Assembly (NCBI RefSeq): GCF_001511835.1
Contig: NZ_LN997848.1
Coordinates: 682,001 to 746,000, forward strand
Source of the DNA: Magnetospirillum sp. XM-1
GTDB taxonomy: Bacteria; Pseudomonadota; Alphaproteobacteria; Rhodospirillales; Magnetospirillaceae
Direction of reading: 5' to 3'
DNA length: 64,000 bases
Shown: positions 27,352-35,194 of the stretch, in pieces
Layout of the letters: each line of letters begins with the position of its first letter
Numbering within the stretch: the stretch's first letter is position 1
Made by a program: the position numbers and the translations under genes
Notes under the pieces: generated by a model
The model's input: only the letters and a program-made list of their open reading frames with translations
Databases searched by the model: none
Told to the model about the DNA's origin: nothing

Positions 27352-28883
27352 CGATGGAACACCTGAAGGATCGCTTCTGCGCGCTTTCCGGCTGGCGGCG
27401 ACGGTTGACGCTGATGGGGCTCGGCGCCGTGGCGGCGCTGGCGCTGCCGCCCACCCTGGTGCTGCCGGCCCTGTTCCTGGCCTTTCCCCCCGTGGTCTGG
27501 AGCCTGGAGGCCGCCACCACCAGACGCGCCGCCTTCGGCTCCGGCTTCTGGTGGTTCACCGGCTGGTTCGCGGTGGGCCTGTACTGGATTTCCATCGCCC
27601 TGCTCACCGACGCCGCCAAATTCGGCTGGATGATCCCCTTCGCCGTGTTCGGGCTGTCCTCGGTGCTGGCCACTTTCTTCGGCCTCGCCACCCTGGGCGT
27701 CCATCTGTGCCGCCTGAAAAGGGTGGCCCGCATTCCCGCCCTGGCCGTGGCCTTCACCCTGGCCGAGTGGGCGCGGTCCTGGGTCATGACCGGGCTGCCC
27801 TGGAACCCCATGGGCTCGGTCTGGGACATCAGCTTAGGCGTGCTGCAGTTCGGGGCCTTCGGCGGCATCTGGGGCCTCTCCCTGCTCACCTATCTGATGG
27901 CGCTGGCCCCCGCCCTGCTTGCCGGTCCCGGATACCGCCGCGCCGTGGCCGCCGTCACGCTGGGCCTGCCCGCCCTGCTGTGGGCCGGCGGCACGGCACG
28001 CCTGGCGCTCAATCCGCAGGAGCTGGTGCCCGGCATCCAGCTGCGCATCGTCCAAGCCGCCGTGGCCCAAGCCAACAAGTGGAAGGACGACCAGCGGGAA
28101 GCCAATCTGCGCGAGCACGTGGCACTCACCCGCGGCCCCGGCTTCGAGAAGGTCACCACGGTGATCTGGCCCGAGACCGCCGTGTCCTTCTTCCTCGATC
28201 TCGACCGCCTGCACCGCCAGATGGCGGCGGCGGCGGCGCCCAGCGGTGGATTGCTGCTGACCGGCGCGCCGCGCATCACGCCCAAGGGCGTCGAGCCGTT
28301 CCAGATCTGGAACTCGCTGATGGCGGTGACCCCCGAGGCCGGCATCGCCGCCATCTACGACAAGGTCCATCTGGTGCCCTTCGGCGAGTACGTGCCGCTC
28401 AGGGGCATCCTGCCCATCGCCAAGATCACCCATGGCGGCACCGATTTCTCGGCCGGGCCCGGGCCCGTCAGCCTGGACCTGCCCGGCCTGCCGGCGGCGG
28501 CTCCGCTGATCTGCTACGAGGCCATCTTCCCCAACACCGTGGTCGCCCGCCACCAGCCCCGGCCGGGCTGGATTCTCAACGTCACCAATGACGGCTGGTT
28601 CGGCATCTCGTCGGGACCGCACCAGCATCTGGCCGCGTCGCGCATGCGTTCCATCGAGGAAGGCCTGCCCCAGGCCCGCGCCGCCAATACCGGCATTTCG
28701 GCGGTGATCGACCCGGCCGGCCGCCTGGTCGGCAGCCTGCCGCTCGGGGAAAAGGGCATTCTCGACGCGCCCCTGCCGCAGGCCCTGGCTCCCACCCTGT
28801 ACAGCCGATTGGGCGACATCATCCCCGGCATCCTTCTCGTTCTGACCGCGCTGGCGGGATTTTTGTTGCGACGGTTGAACTAG
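27348..28883 (+). CDS. lnt: Apolipoprotein N-acyltransferase Lnt
   Basis: 511-residue inner-membrane enzyme that N-acylates the lipid-modified Cys of lipoproteins. Hydrophobic segments fill about 18-215, a periplasmic nitrilase-fold domain about 230-480, and a last helix the C-terminus. The catalytic triad is visible as E276 (WPETAV), K339 (YDKVHLVPFGEY) and C389 (LICYEAIFP). Start ATG 27348 overlaps the corC stop in ATGA. Last gene of the overlapping miaB-lnt operon. Confidence 0.95.
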   Translation: MTMEHLKDRFCALSGWRRRLTLMGLGAVAALALPPTLVLPALFLAFPPVVWSLEAATTRRAAFGSGFWWFTGWFAVGLYWISIALLTDAAKFGWMIPFAVFGLSSVLATFFGLATLGVHLCRLKRVARIPALAVAFTLAEWARSWVMTGLPWNPMGSVWDISLGVLQFGAFGGIWGLSLLTYLMALAPALLAGPGYRRAVAAVTLGLPALLWAGGTARLALNPQELVPGIQLRIVQAAVAQANKWKDDQREANLREHVALTRGPGFEKVTTVIWPETAVSFFLDLDRLHRQMAAAAAPSGGLLLTGAPRITPKGVEPFQIWNSLMAVTPEAGIAAIYDKVHLVPFGEYVPLRGILPIAKITHGGTDFSAGPGPVSLDLPGLPAAAPLICYEAIFPNTVVARHQPRPGWILNVTNDGWFGISSGPHQHLAASRMRSIEEGLPQARAANTGISAVIDPAGRLVGSLPLGEKGILDAPLPQALAPTLYSRLGDIIPGILLVLTALAGFLLRRLN

Positions 28884-28944
28884 AAGCAGATCATACATAC
28901 ATAGGGCATATGTCTATAGAGATGGGCGGCACGGCCTTACCGTG

Positions 28945-28973
28945 TTGTCTGTATACAATCATGCCCTTATGGT
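28945..28973 (+). promoter_or_regulatory. Sigma-70-type promoter of the XRE regulator
   Basis: TTGTCT (28945-28950), a 17-base spacer containing GTATACAATC, and TATGGT (28968-28973) precede the regulator start by 59 bases. The whole spacer after lnt is AT-rich relative to its neighbours. Confidence 0.5.
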
Positions 28974-29031
28974 GCAATTACAACTGAGAGTACTGAGGGC
29001 GCGGCATCCAACGACCTATTAGGAAGCAACC

Positions 29032-29526
29032 ATGGCCAACAGCAATCATAAATCCGCTTCTCCCCACCGTGGTTCATCCCGGGGCCGCCTTCCCTCGGGC
29101 CAGCCCAACCCGGTCGACATCCATGTGGGGGGACGGGTCCGTCTGCGCCGCACCCTGATGGGGATGAGCCAGGAGAAGTTGGGCGAATCCATCGGCCTGA
29201 CCTTCCAGCAGGTGCAGAAGTACGAGCGCGGCGCCAACCGCATCGGGGCAAGCCGGCTGTTCGACCTGTCCCGCGTGCTCGACGTGCCGGTGTCGTTCTT
29301 CTTCGACGACATGGCCGAGACGGTCCAGGACCAGAGCCCGGTGGCGGTCGCCCGCGGGGTGTCCGGCCTGAGCGAGGAGCCCGCCAGCTTCGAGGCCGAC
29401 CCCATGACCAAGCGCGAGACGCTGGAACTGGTCCGCGCCTATTACAGCATCACCGATCCCCAGGTTCGCCGCCGGGTCTACGACCTGGCCAAGGCCTTGG
29501 CGGCGGTCGGCGAGGTGAAGAAATAA
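29032..29526 (+). CDS. XRE-family helix-turn-helix regulator
   Basis: 164 residues. A basic unstructured N-terminus is followed by a Cro/C1-type HTH (about 30-95): RVRLRRTLMGMSQEKLGESIGL and FQQVQKYERGANRIGASRL. A C-terminal helical part of about 40 residues is present (ETLELVRAYYSITDPQVRR). Such a regulator commonly precedes metK in alphaproteobacteria; its targets are not known to me. The ribosome site AGGAAG supports ATG 29032. It has its own promoter-like sequence and a hairpin terminator behind it. Confidence 0.88.
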   Translation: MANSNHKSASPHRGSSRGRLPSGQPNPVDIHVGGRVRLRRTLMGMSQEKLGESIGLTFQQVQKYERGANRIGASRLFDLSRVLDVPVSFFFDDMAETVQDQSPVAVARGVSGLSEEPASFEADPMTKRETLELVRAYYSITDPQVRRRVYDLAKALAAVGEVKK

Positions 29527-29553
29527 CCCTTTGAAATTCCGGATTTTGGCCCC

Positions 29554-29581
29554 GGGGCGATTCGTCTTGACGAGTCGCCCC
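29554..29581 (+). terminator. Hairpin terminator after the XRE gene
   Basis: GGGGCGATTCGT-CTTG-ACGAGTCGCCCC forms a 12-bp stem with one G-T wobble, 28 bases after the XRE stop. Only TT follows directly, so termination strength is uncertain. Confidence 0.55.
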
Positions 29582-29604
29582 TTCGCCTGTCAGAAGAACC
29601 CCCC

Positions 29605-29738
29605 GGAGCGGTGTGACCGCTCCCGTGGAGATTTTGACCGCTTGCCGCCACGCTGATTTCGGCTAAGTGGGTGCATCACGATGGCGTTCATCCGCGTGTT
29701 GATGCCCCAGGTCCCAATTTTTGTTGGATCTAGGAGGG
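29605..29738 (+). ncRNA. Structured 5' leader of metK, possible regulatory RNA
   Basis: Two foldable elements precede metK. The first is a perfect 8-bp hairpin, GGAGCGGT-GTG-ACCGCTCC (29605-29623). The second is a longer helix: GGG-T-GCATCA (29669-29678) pairs with TGATGC-CCC (29700-29708) with one bulged T, enclosing a possible inner helix CACG/CGTG. The ribosome site AGGAGGG (29732-29738) follows. metK is controlled by SAM riboswitches in many bacteria, but I cannot match this leader to a named class. Pairings are seen; function is inference. Confidence 0.35.
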
Positions 29739-29746
29739 TAAGCCCC

Positions 29747-30913
29747 GTGTCCAAGAAGAACTTCCTGTTTACCAGTGAATCCGTGTCCGAAGGCCACCCC
29801 GACAAGGTCGCCGACCGGATTTCCGACGCCGTCGTCGATGCGTTCCTGGGCGCCGACCCCTTCGCCCGCGTGGCGGTGGAGACCTTGGTGACCACCAACC
29901 TGATCGTCATGGCCGGCGAAGTGCGCGGCCCGGCTTCGGTCAACGCCGCCCTGATGGACGAGCTGGCCCGCCACGCGGTCAAGGACATCGGCTACGAGCA
30001 GGAAGGCTTCCACTGGAAGAACGCCGAGATCATCAACCGCGTCCACTCGCAGTCAGCCGACATCGCCCAGGGCGTCGACGCCGGCACCGACAAGGACGAG
30101 GGTGCGGGCGACCAGGGCATCATGTTCGGCTATGCCTGCAATGAGACCCCGGTGCTGATGCCGGCCCCCATCTACTACTCCCACGAGATCCTGAAGAGCC
30201 TGGCCGAGGCCCGCCATTCCGGCGCCGCCCCCCAGCTGCTGCCCGACTCGAAGAGCCAGGTCACCCTGGAATACCGTGACGGCAAGCCGGTCCGCGCCAC
30301 CTCGGTGGTGGTCTCGCACCAGCACGTGGACGGCCTGTCCCAGGCCGACATCAAGGAAATCGTCCGTCCCCACGTCAAGAACGTGCTGCCCGAAGGCTGG
30401 ATGCCCGCCGACGACCAGTTCTACGTCAACCCGACCGGCCGCTTCGTCATCGGCGGCCCGGACGGCGACACCGGCCTCACCGGCCGCAAGATCATCGTCG
30501 ACACCTATGGCGGCGCGGCTCCCCATGGCGGCGGCGCCTTCTCGGGCAAGGATCCGACCAAGGTCGACCGCTCGGCCGCCTATGCCGCCCGCTATCTGGC
30601 CAAGAACGTGGTCGCCTCGGGCCTGGCCGACAAGTGCGTGATCCAGCTGTCCTATGCCATCGGCGTCTCCAAGCCGCTGTCGGTCTACGTGGACACTTCG
30701 GGCACCTGCAAGGTGGACGAGGACAAGCTGGCCATCGTGCTGCAGCAGCTGGTGGATCTGTCGCCCCGCGGCATCCGCACCCATCTGGGTCTCAACAAGC
30801 CCATCTACGCCCGCACCGCGGCCTACGGCCATTTCGGCCGCAGCCCGGACGCCGACGGCGGCTTCTCGTGGGAGAAGACCGACCTGGTGGAGCAGCTCAA
30901 GAAGGCCTTCTAA
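29747..30913 (+). CDS. metK: S-adenosylmethionine synthetase MetK
   Basis: 388 residues; makes SAM from methionine and [23 protein letters not shown] opens the protein, [12 protein letters not shown] is the methionine-site hexapeptide region, and [18 protein letters not shown] is the P-loop-like signature. The GTG at 29747 is chosen over an ATG at 29681 because AGGAGGG ends eight bases before it and the family opening [11 protein letters not shown] follows at once. The terminator that would serve metK lies inside the next gene. Confidence 0.96.
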   Translation: MSKKNFLFTSESVSEGHPDKVADRISDAVVDAFLGADPFARVAVETLVTTNLIVMAGEVRGPASVNAALMDELARHAVKDIGYEQEGFHWKNAEIINRVHSQSADIAQGVDAGTDKDEGAGDQGIMFGYACNETPVLMPAPIYYSHEILKSLAEARHSGAAPQLLPDSKSQVTLEYRDGKPVRATSVVVSHQHVDGLSQADIKEIVRPHVKNVLPEGWMPADDQFYVNPTGRFVIGGPDGDTGLTGRKIIVDTYGGAAPHGGGAFSGKDPTKVDRSAAYAARYLAKNVVASGLADKCVIQLSYAIGVSKPLSVYVDTSGTCKVDEDKLAIVLQQLVDLSPRGIRTHLGLNKPIYARTAAYGHFGRSPDADGGFSWEKTDLVEQLKKAF

Positions 30914-30920
30914 GCCTTCC

Positions 30921-31643
30921 ATGAGCCGGGATACCGAAAAAGAGAACGCGGCCGCCGAGCGGCCGCGTTTTTTCGGTCGGCGCCAGGGCAAGGCCCTGCG
31001 CCGCAACGCCCTTGGCTTGATCGACGACCTGCTGCCGCGCCTCAGCCTGGCCACCCCTGAGCCGGGCGAGCGCGTCGAGCCCGCTCTGCTGTTTCCCGGC
31101 GCCATGCGCTCGGTGTGGCTGGAGGTGGGATTCGGCGGCGGCGAGCACGTGGCCGATCAGGCCGAAGCCAACCCAGACGTGGGACTCATCGGCTGCGAAG
31201 TCTTCAGGAACGGCATCGCCAGCCTGCTGGGCCATGTCCAGGCCCGCGGCCTGGGCAATGTCCGCATCTTCCCCGAGGACGTCCGGCTGCTGCTGCCCGC
31301 CTTGCCCGATGCCTCTCTGGGGCGCGTCTTCGTGCTGTTCCCCGATCCCTGGCCCAAGACCCGCCACGCCGACCGGCGCTTCATCGGCCCGGAGACCCTG
31401 GACGTGCTGGCCCGGATTCTGGAAGACGGCGGCGAACTGCGCGTCGCCAGCGACGATCCCGTCTACGTGGCCTGGGCCGCCCGCCACCTGGACGCCCACC
31501 CCGCCTTCGAGAAGATCCTGGCCACCGCCGACCGCGCCCTGGTGCCGGCCGACTGGCCCGCCACCCGCTACGAACAGAAATGCATCACCGGACGGGCCCC
31601 GGTATTCTTCCTCTATCGTCGGCGTGCACGACAGGCCCCTTAG
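30921..31643 (+). CDS. trmB: tRNA (guanine-N7-)-methyltransferase TrmB
   Basis: 240-residue SAM enzyme that forms m7G46 in tRNA. FFGRRQGKALRRNA is the conserved N-terminal motif; SAM binding is at LEVGFGGGEHVADQ, and VLFPDPWPKTRHADRRFI is the catalytic and tRNA-binding block. The start at 30921 lies seven bases after the metK stop. Codons 9-18 overlap a perfect intrinsic-terminator hairpin and T run, and the conserved RPRFFGRR is encoded partly by the T run itself, so a later start would remove conserved residues. Confidence 0.93.
   Translation: MSRDTEKENAAAERPRFFGRRQGKALRRNALGLIDDLLPRLSLATPEPGERVEPALLFPGAMRSVWLEVGFGGGEHVADQAEANPDVGLIGCEVFRNGIASLLGHVQARGLGNVRIFPEDVRLLLPALPDASLGRVFVLFPDPWPKTRHADRRFIGPETLDVLARILEDGGELRVASDDPVYVAWAARHLDAHPAFEKILATADRALVPADWPATRYEQKCITGRAPVFFLYRRRARQAP
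30945..30973 (+). terminator. Intrinsic terminator inside the 5' end of trmB
   Basis: AACGCGGCCGC (30945-30955), loop CGA, GCGGCCGCGTT (30959-30969), then TTTT to 30973. The 11-bp stem is perfect and the T run is six long (30968-30973). It begins 31 bases after the metK stop and 24 bases into trmB. Confidence 0.75.
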
Positions 31644-31655
31644 GCGATTCCAACC

Positions 31656-31673
31656 GTGTCATCTTCCGGTCAT
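31656..31673 (+). promoter_or_regulatory. PHO-box-like site upstream of the DUF47-pit pair
   Basis: GTGTCAT-CTTC-CGGTCAT consists of two 7-base half-sites, each matching CTGTCAT at six of seven positions, with the 11-base periodicity of PhoB boxes. It ends 46 bases before the DUF47 start. Phosphate transport is encoded downstream, which fits PhoB control. Confidence 0.55.
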
Positions 31674-31719
31674 ATGTGTTATTGAGGCGCCAAAGTCGCA
31701 ACTGTCCAGGGGTTCCCCC

Positions 31720-32361
31720 ATGTTTTTCCGCATGTTCCGTGCCTTGATGCCCAAGGAAGAGGAATTCGTCGGGCTGTTCGCCCAGCATGCGGAAAAGATC
31801 CATTCGGCCGCCAAGGCCCTGGAAGCCATGATGGGGGACGGCGCCGACATCGGCCTGCATTTCAAGCAGATCTGCGCCTTCGAGGGCGAGGCCGACCTCA
31901 TCACCCGCGAGACCCTGCAGGCCCTGCACCGCTCGTTCATCACCCCCTTCGACCGTGACCAGATCCACCGCCTGATCACCACCATGGACGACGCGGTCGA
32001 CACCATCGAGGAAGTGGCCCAGCGCGTCGACCTCTACGGCGTCACCGAGTTCACCCCCGACATGCGGGCGCTGGCCACCGGCATCACCGAATGCGCCCAT
32101 CTGCTGACCAAGGCCATTCCGCTGATGCGCGAAGTCACCCGCAACGCGGCGGCCATCAACGAGCTGTGCGACGCCATCGGCCGCCAGGAAAGCGCCGCCG
32201 ACAAGCGCCAGCACGAGGGTCTGCGCGCCCTGTTCGCCACCGAGAAGGACCCGGTCAAGCTGATCACCCGCAAGGAGATCTATCAGCGGCTGGAAAAGGT
32301 CTCCGACCGCTTCGACGACGTGGCCAACGTCATCGAGACGGTGGTGATCGAACAGGTCTAG
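31720..32361 (+). CDS. DUF47/PhoU-like protein, Pit accessory protein
   Basis: 213-residue all-helical protein of the DUF47 family, PhoU-related. ITPFDRDQIHRLITTMDDAVDTIEEVA and EKVSDRFDDVANVIETVVIEQV contain the regularly spaced acidic residues that bind metal clusters in this fold. The family is almost always encoded directly before a Pit transporter, as here (nine-base spacing), and is thought to regulate it. A PHO-box-like site lies upstream. Confidence 0.9.
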   Translation: MFFRMFRALMPKEEEFVGLFAQHAEKIHSAAKALEAMMGDGADIGLHFKQICAFEGEADLITRETLQALHRSFITPFDRDQIHRLITTMDDAVDTIEEVAQRVDLYGVTEFTPDMRALATGITECAHLLTKAIPLMREVTRNAAAINELCDAIGRQESAADKRQHEGLRALFATEKDPVKLITRKEIYQRLEKVSDRFDDVANVIETVVIEQV

Positions 32362-32370
32362 GCCCAGCCG

Positions 32371-33372
32371 ATGGAATCCGTCGCCTTTCCCATCATCGTC
32401 GCCCTGGTCATCACGGCCCTGGTGTTCGACTTCCTGAACGGGCTGCACGACGCGGCCAATTCCATCGCCACGGTGGTCTCGACCCGCGTGCTCTCGCCCA
32501 AATACGCGGTGGCCTGGGCGGCGTTCTTCAACACCATCGCCCTGGTGTTCTTCACCACCAGCGTCGCCAAGACCATCGGCACCGGCATCGTCGAGCCCGG
32601 ACTGGTGGACACCCATGTGATCTTCGGCGCCCTGATGGGGGCCATCGCCTGGAACGTCATCACCTGGGGCTTAGGCATTCCCTCGTCCAGCTCCCACGCC
32701 CTGATCGGCGGTATCGCCGGCGCCGGCATCGCCAAGGGCGGCCTGGCCGCCCTGGTCCCCGCCGGCTTCATGAAGACCGGCTCGGCCATCGTGCTGTCGC
32801 CGCTGATCGGCCTGGTGCTGGCCATGACCCTGATCCTGATCGTGTCATGGCTGTGCCGGCGCACCGCGCCCTTCGTGGTCGACCGCCGGTTCCGCATCCT
32901 GCAGTTCTTCTCGGCCGCCATGTATTCGCTGGGCCACGGCGGCAACGACGCCCAGAAGACCATGGGCATCATCACCGCCCTGCTGTTCAGCCAGGGCATG
33001 CTGGGCGGCGAGTTCCACGTCCCCATCTGGGTGGCGGTGACCTGTCAGATCGCCATGGGCCTGGGCACGCTGTTCGGCGGCTGGCGCATCGTCAAGACCA
33101 TGGGCTCGCGCATCACCGACATGAAGCAGATCGACGGCTTCTGCGCCAACGCCGCCGGTGCCGCCACCCTGTTCGGCGCCACCTGGCTGGGCATCCCGGT
33201 GTCGACCACCCACACCATTACCGGAGCCATCATCGGCGTCGGCTCGGCCCGCAAGGTGTCGGGGGTGCGCTGGCACATCGCCGGCAACATCGTGGTCGCC
33301 TGGGTGATCACCATTCCCGCCGCCGGCTCGGTCGCTGCCCTGTTCTACTGGCTGTCCACCAAGTTCTGGTAG
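32371..33372 (+). CDS. pit: Low-affinity inorganic phosphate transporter, PiT family
   Basis: 333 residues with about ten hydrophobic segments. The two PiT signatures are FDFLNGLHDAANSIATVV near the N-terminus and YSLGHGGNDAQKTMGII in the middle; PVSTTHTITGAIIGVG is the second inverted-repeat motif. The transporter moves metal-phosphate with protons across the inner membrane. It forms a unit with the DUF47 gene and converges on phoU. Confidence 0.92.
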   Translation: MESVAFPIIVALVITALVFDFLNGLHDAANSIATVVSTRVLSPKYAVAWAAFFNTIALVFFTTSVAKTIGTGIVEPGLVDTHVIFGALMGAIAWNVITWGLGIPSSSSHALIGGIAGAGIAKGGLAALVPAGFMKTGSAIVLSPLIGLVLAMTLILIVSWLCRRTAPFVVDRRFRILQFFSAAMYSLGHGGNDAQKTMGIITALLFSQGMLGGEFHVPIWVAVTCQIAMGLGTLFGGWRIVKTMGSRITDMKQIDGFCANAAGAATLFGATWLGIPVSTTHTITGAIIGVGSARKVSGVRWHIAGNIVVAWVITIPAAGSVAALFYWLSTKFW

Positions 33373-33387
33373 GCCGTCTTTTCCGGC

Positions 33388-33438
33388 CCCTCAAGCGCCG
33401 GACGGCCCCTTGGGCCTAGCCAAGCCCCAAGGCTTGGC
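33388..33438 (+). repeat. Composite repeat, copy B (short form)
   Basis: CCTCAAGCGCCGGACGG, then CCCCTTGGGCCTA, then a palindrome GCCAAGCC-CCAA-GGCTTGGC (33419-33438). The central GGCTCCCGCGGCATAAGCC block is missing. The palindrome ends one base before the phoU stop codon. Confidence 0.72.
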
Positions 33439-33439
33439 C

Positions 33440-34159
33440 TTATTCCGGATCGGCGCCCACGAAGGACGAATCGTCCTTCTTGGTGCGCTCTCGCAGCGCC
33501 GCCCGGCCGAGAATACGGAAATGGGCCAGTTCGGCGATGTTGGTGGCGTGGTCGCCGATGCGCTCGAAATTCTTGGCGATGAACATCAGGTGCGAGCACG
33601 GCGTGATGTTGCGCGGATCTTCCATCATGTAGGTGAGGATCTCGCGGAACAGCGAGGCGTAGACGTCGTCGATCTCCTGGTCGCGATCGCGCGCCGCCAC
33701 GGCGCGGGCGGCGTCGTGGCCGAGATGGGCGTCCATCACCTCCTTGACCAGGGCCAGCGCCAGGCGGCCCAAGCGCAGCAGCGAGCGCATGGGCTCCACC
33801 GGCGGCAAACGGTTCAGGACCAGCGAACGCTTGGCGGCGTTGGCGGCCAGATCGGCGATGCGCTCGATCTCGCCGGCGATCTTCAAGGCCGCCACCACGG
33901 TGCGCAGATCGTCGGCGACGGGGGCGCGCAAGGCCAGCACGCGCACGGTCTGCTCGTTGACGAAGGCCTCGACGGCGTCCACCTGGGCGTCGCCCTCCAT
34001 GACGCGGGTGGCCAGTTCGCTGTCGCGCCGCTCCAGCGCGTCCAGCGCCGAGGCCAGCTGCGCCTCGGCCAGTCCCCCCATGCGGGCCAGGGAATCGTCC
34101 AGCCGGGCCAGTTCGGAATCGTAGGATTTGACGATATGCGGTTCGCCGATGGTGGTCAT
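33440..34159 (-). CDS. phoU: Phosphate-signalling regulator PhoU
   Basis: 239 residues forming two PhoU three-helix bundles. Motifs include SYDSELARLDDSLARMGG, ALKIAGEIERIADLAANAAKR and FIAKNFERIGDHATNIAELAHF, the paired E/DxxRxxDxxxN/E signatures. PhoU couples the Pst transporter to the PhoR-PhoB system. Start ATG 34159 has AGAGGAG about nine bases upstream; an ATG at 34180 lacks a site. It lies downstream of pstB on the minus strand, separated by a composite repeat. Confidence 0.93.
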   Translation of the reverse strand: MTTIGEPHIVKSYDSELARLDDSLARMGGLAEAQLASALDALERRDSELATRVMEGDAQVDAVEAFVNEQTVRVLALRAPVADDLRTVVAALKIAGEIERIADLAANAAKRSLVLNRLPPVEPMRSLLRLGRLALALVKEVMDAHLGHDAARAVAARDRDQEIDDVYASLFREILTYMMEDPRNITPCSHLMFIAKNFERIGDHATNIAELAHFRILGRAALRERTKKDDSSFVGADPE

Positions 34160-34186
34160 GTGCGGTAACTCCTCTTTCATACTGAG

Positions 34187-34281
34187 CCCCTCAAGCGCCG
34201 GGCGCGCGCCTCCGCGCGCTTGGCTCCCGCGGCATAAGCCGCGCGGCCCTTTGGGCCTAGCCAAGTCCCGATGGACTTGGC
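34187..34281 (+). repeat. Composite repeat, copy C (full form)
   Basis: CCCCTCAAGCGCCGGGCG, a local GC hairpin, GGCTCCCGCGGCATAAGCC, GCGCGGCCCTTTGGGCCTA, then the palindrome GCCAAGTCC-CGAT-GGACTTGGC (34260-34281). The palindrome ends one base before the pstB stop. It fills the space between pstB and phoU, so any hairpin effect would fall on that transcript. Confidence 0.78.
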
Positions 34282-34282
34282 G

Positions 34283-35059
34283 TCAGCCGAAGCGGCCGGT
34301 GATATAGCCCTGGGTCAGCGCATTGGCGGGCGCCGTGAAGATCTGTTCGGTGGCGCCCACCTCGACGATCTCGCCCAGGTGGAAGAAGGCGGTTTTCTGC
34401 GACACGCGGGCCGCCTGCTGCATGGAATGGGTGACGATGACGATGGTGAAGGCGTCCCGCAGCTCGTCGATCAGCTCCTCGATGCGCGCCGTGGCGATGG
34501 GGTCCAGCGCCGAACAGGGCTCGTCCATCAGAATCACCTCGGGCGCCACCGCGATGGCCCGCGCGATGCACAGGCGCTGCTGCTGGCCGCCCGACAGGCC
34601 GGTGCCCTGGCTGGCCAGCACGTCCTTGACCTCTTTCCACAATCCGGCCCGCTCGAGGCTGGAACGGACCAGAGTGTCCATCTCGTCGCCCTCGGCCGCC
34701 AGCCCGTGCAGGCGCGGGCCGAAGGCCACGTTGTCGTAGATGGACTTAGGAAAAGGATTGGGCCGCTGGAACACCATGCCGACCCGGGCGCGCAGCAGCA
34801 CCGGATCCATGCCGGCCTCGCCGTAGATCTCCTCGCCGTCCAAGGTGGCCCGGCCCGTGACCCGGGCGATGGGGATGGTGTCGTTCATGCGGTTGAGGCA
34901 GCGCAGGAAGGTGGACTTGCCGCAGCCCGACGGACCGATCAGGGCGGTGACCTCGCCCTCGGCGATATCCAGGTCGACGTCCTTGAGCGCAGGCTTGCCG
35001 CCGTAATGGACGCCAAGCGCCCTTGCCGTCATCTTGGGCTGGACCGCTTGTTCCGTCAT
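34283..35059 (-). CDS. pstB: Phosphate ABC transporter ATP-binding protein PstB
   Basis: 258 residues. Walker [11 protein letters not shown] lies at about 41-50, the Q-loop region is [17 protein letters not shown], the signature is [16 protein letters not shown], and Walker B is [13 protein letters not shown]. These are typical of Pst[11 protein letters not shown] at 35059 is used as the start; the longer reading is unconserved. Only pstB and phoU are here; pstS, pstC and pstA must be elsewhere. It diverges from cobO. Confidence 0.93.
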   Translation of the reverse strand: MTEQAVQPKMTARALGVHYGGKPALKDVDLDIAEGEVTALIGPSGCGKSTFLRCLNRMNDTIPIARVTGRATLDGEEIYGEAGMDPVLLRARVGMVFQRPNPFPKSIYDNVAFGPRLHGLAAEGDEMDTLVRSSLERAGLWKEVKDVLASQGTGLSGGQQQRLCIARAIAVAPEVILMDEPCSALDPIATARIEELIDELRDAFTIVIVTHSMQQAARVSQKTAFFHLGEIVEVGATEQIFTAPANALTQGYITGRFG

Positions 35060-35194
35060 GTCGTCCTTCCACTGATCCGCTGGGCTTATACCGCCGGACC
35101 GGGCGAGAAAAACGTGAAGGATTTGTTTCAGTCTTGACCCCCGACGCCCGCTCGCCATCTATGGCGAACCCACCCTATTTCCGCCGGAGAGACC

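Noticed and set aside
35060..35194. Spacer between pstB and cobO searched for a cobalamin riboswitch or PHO box
   Set aside because: No B12-box-like conserved core and no pair of CTGTCAT half-sites could be found.
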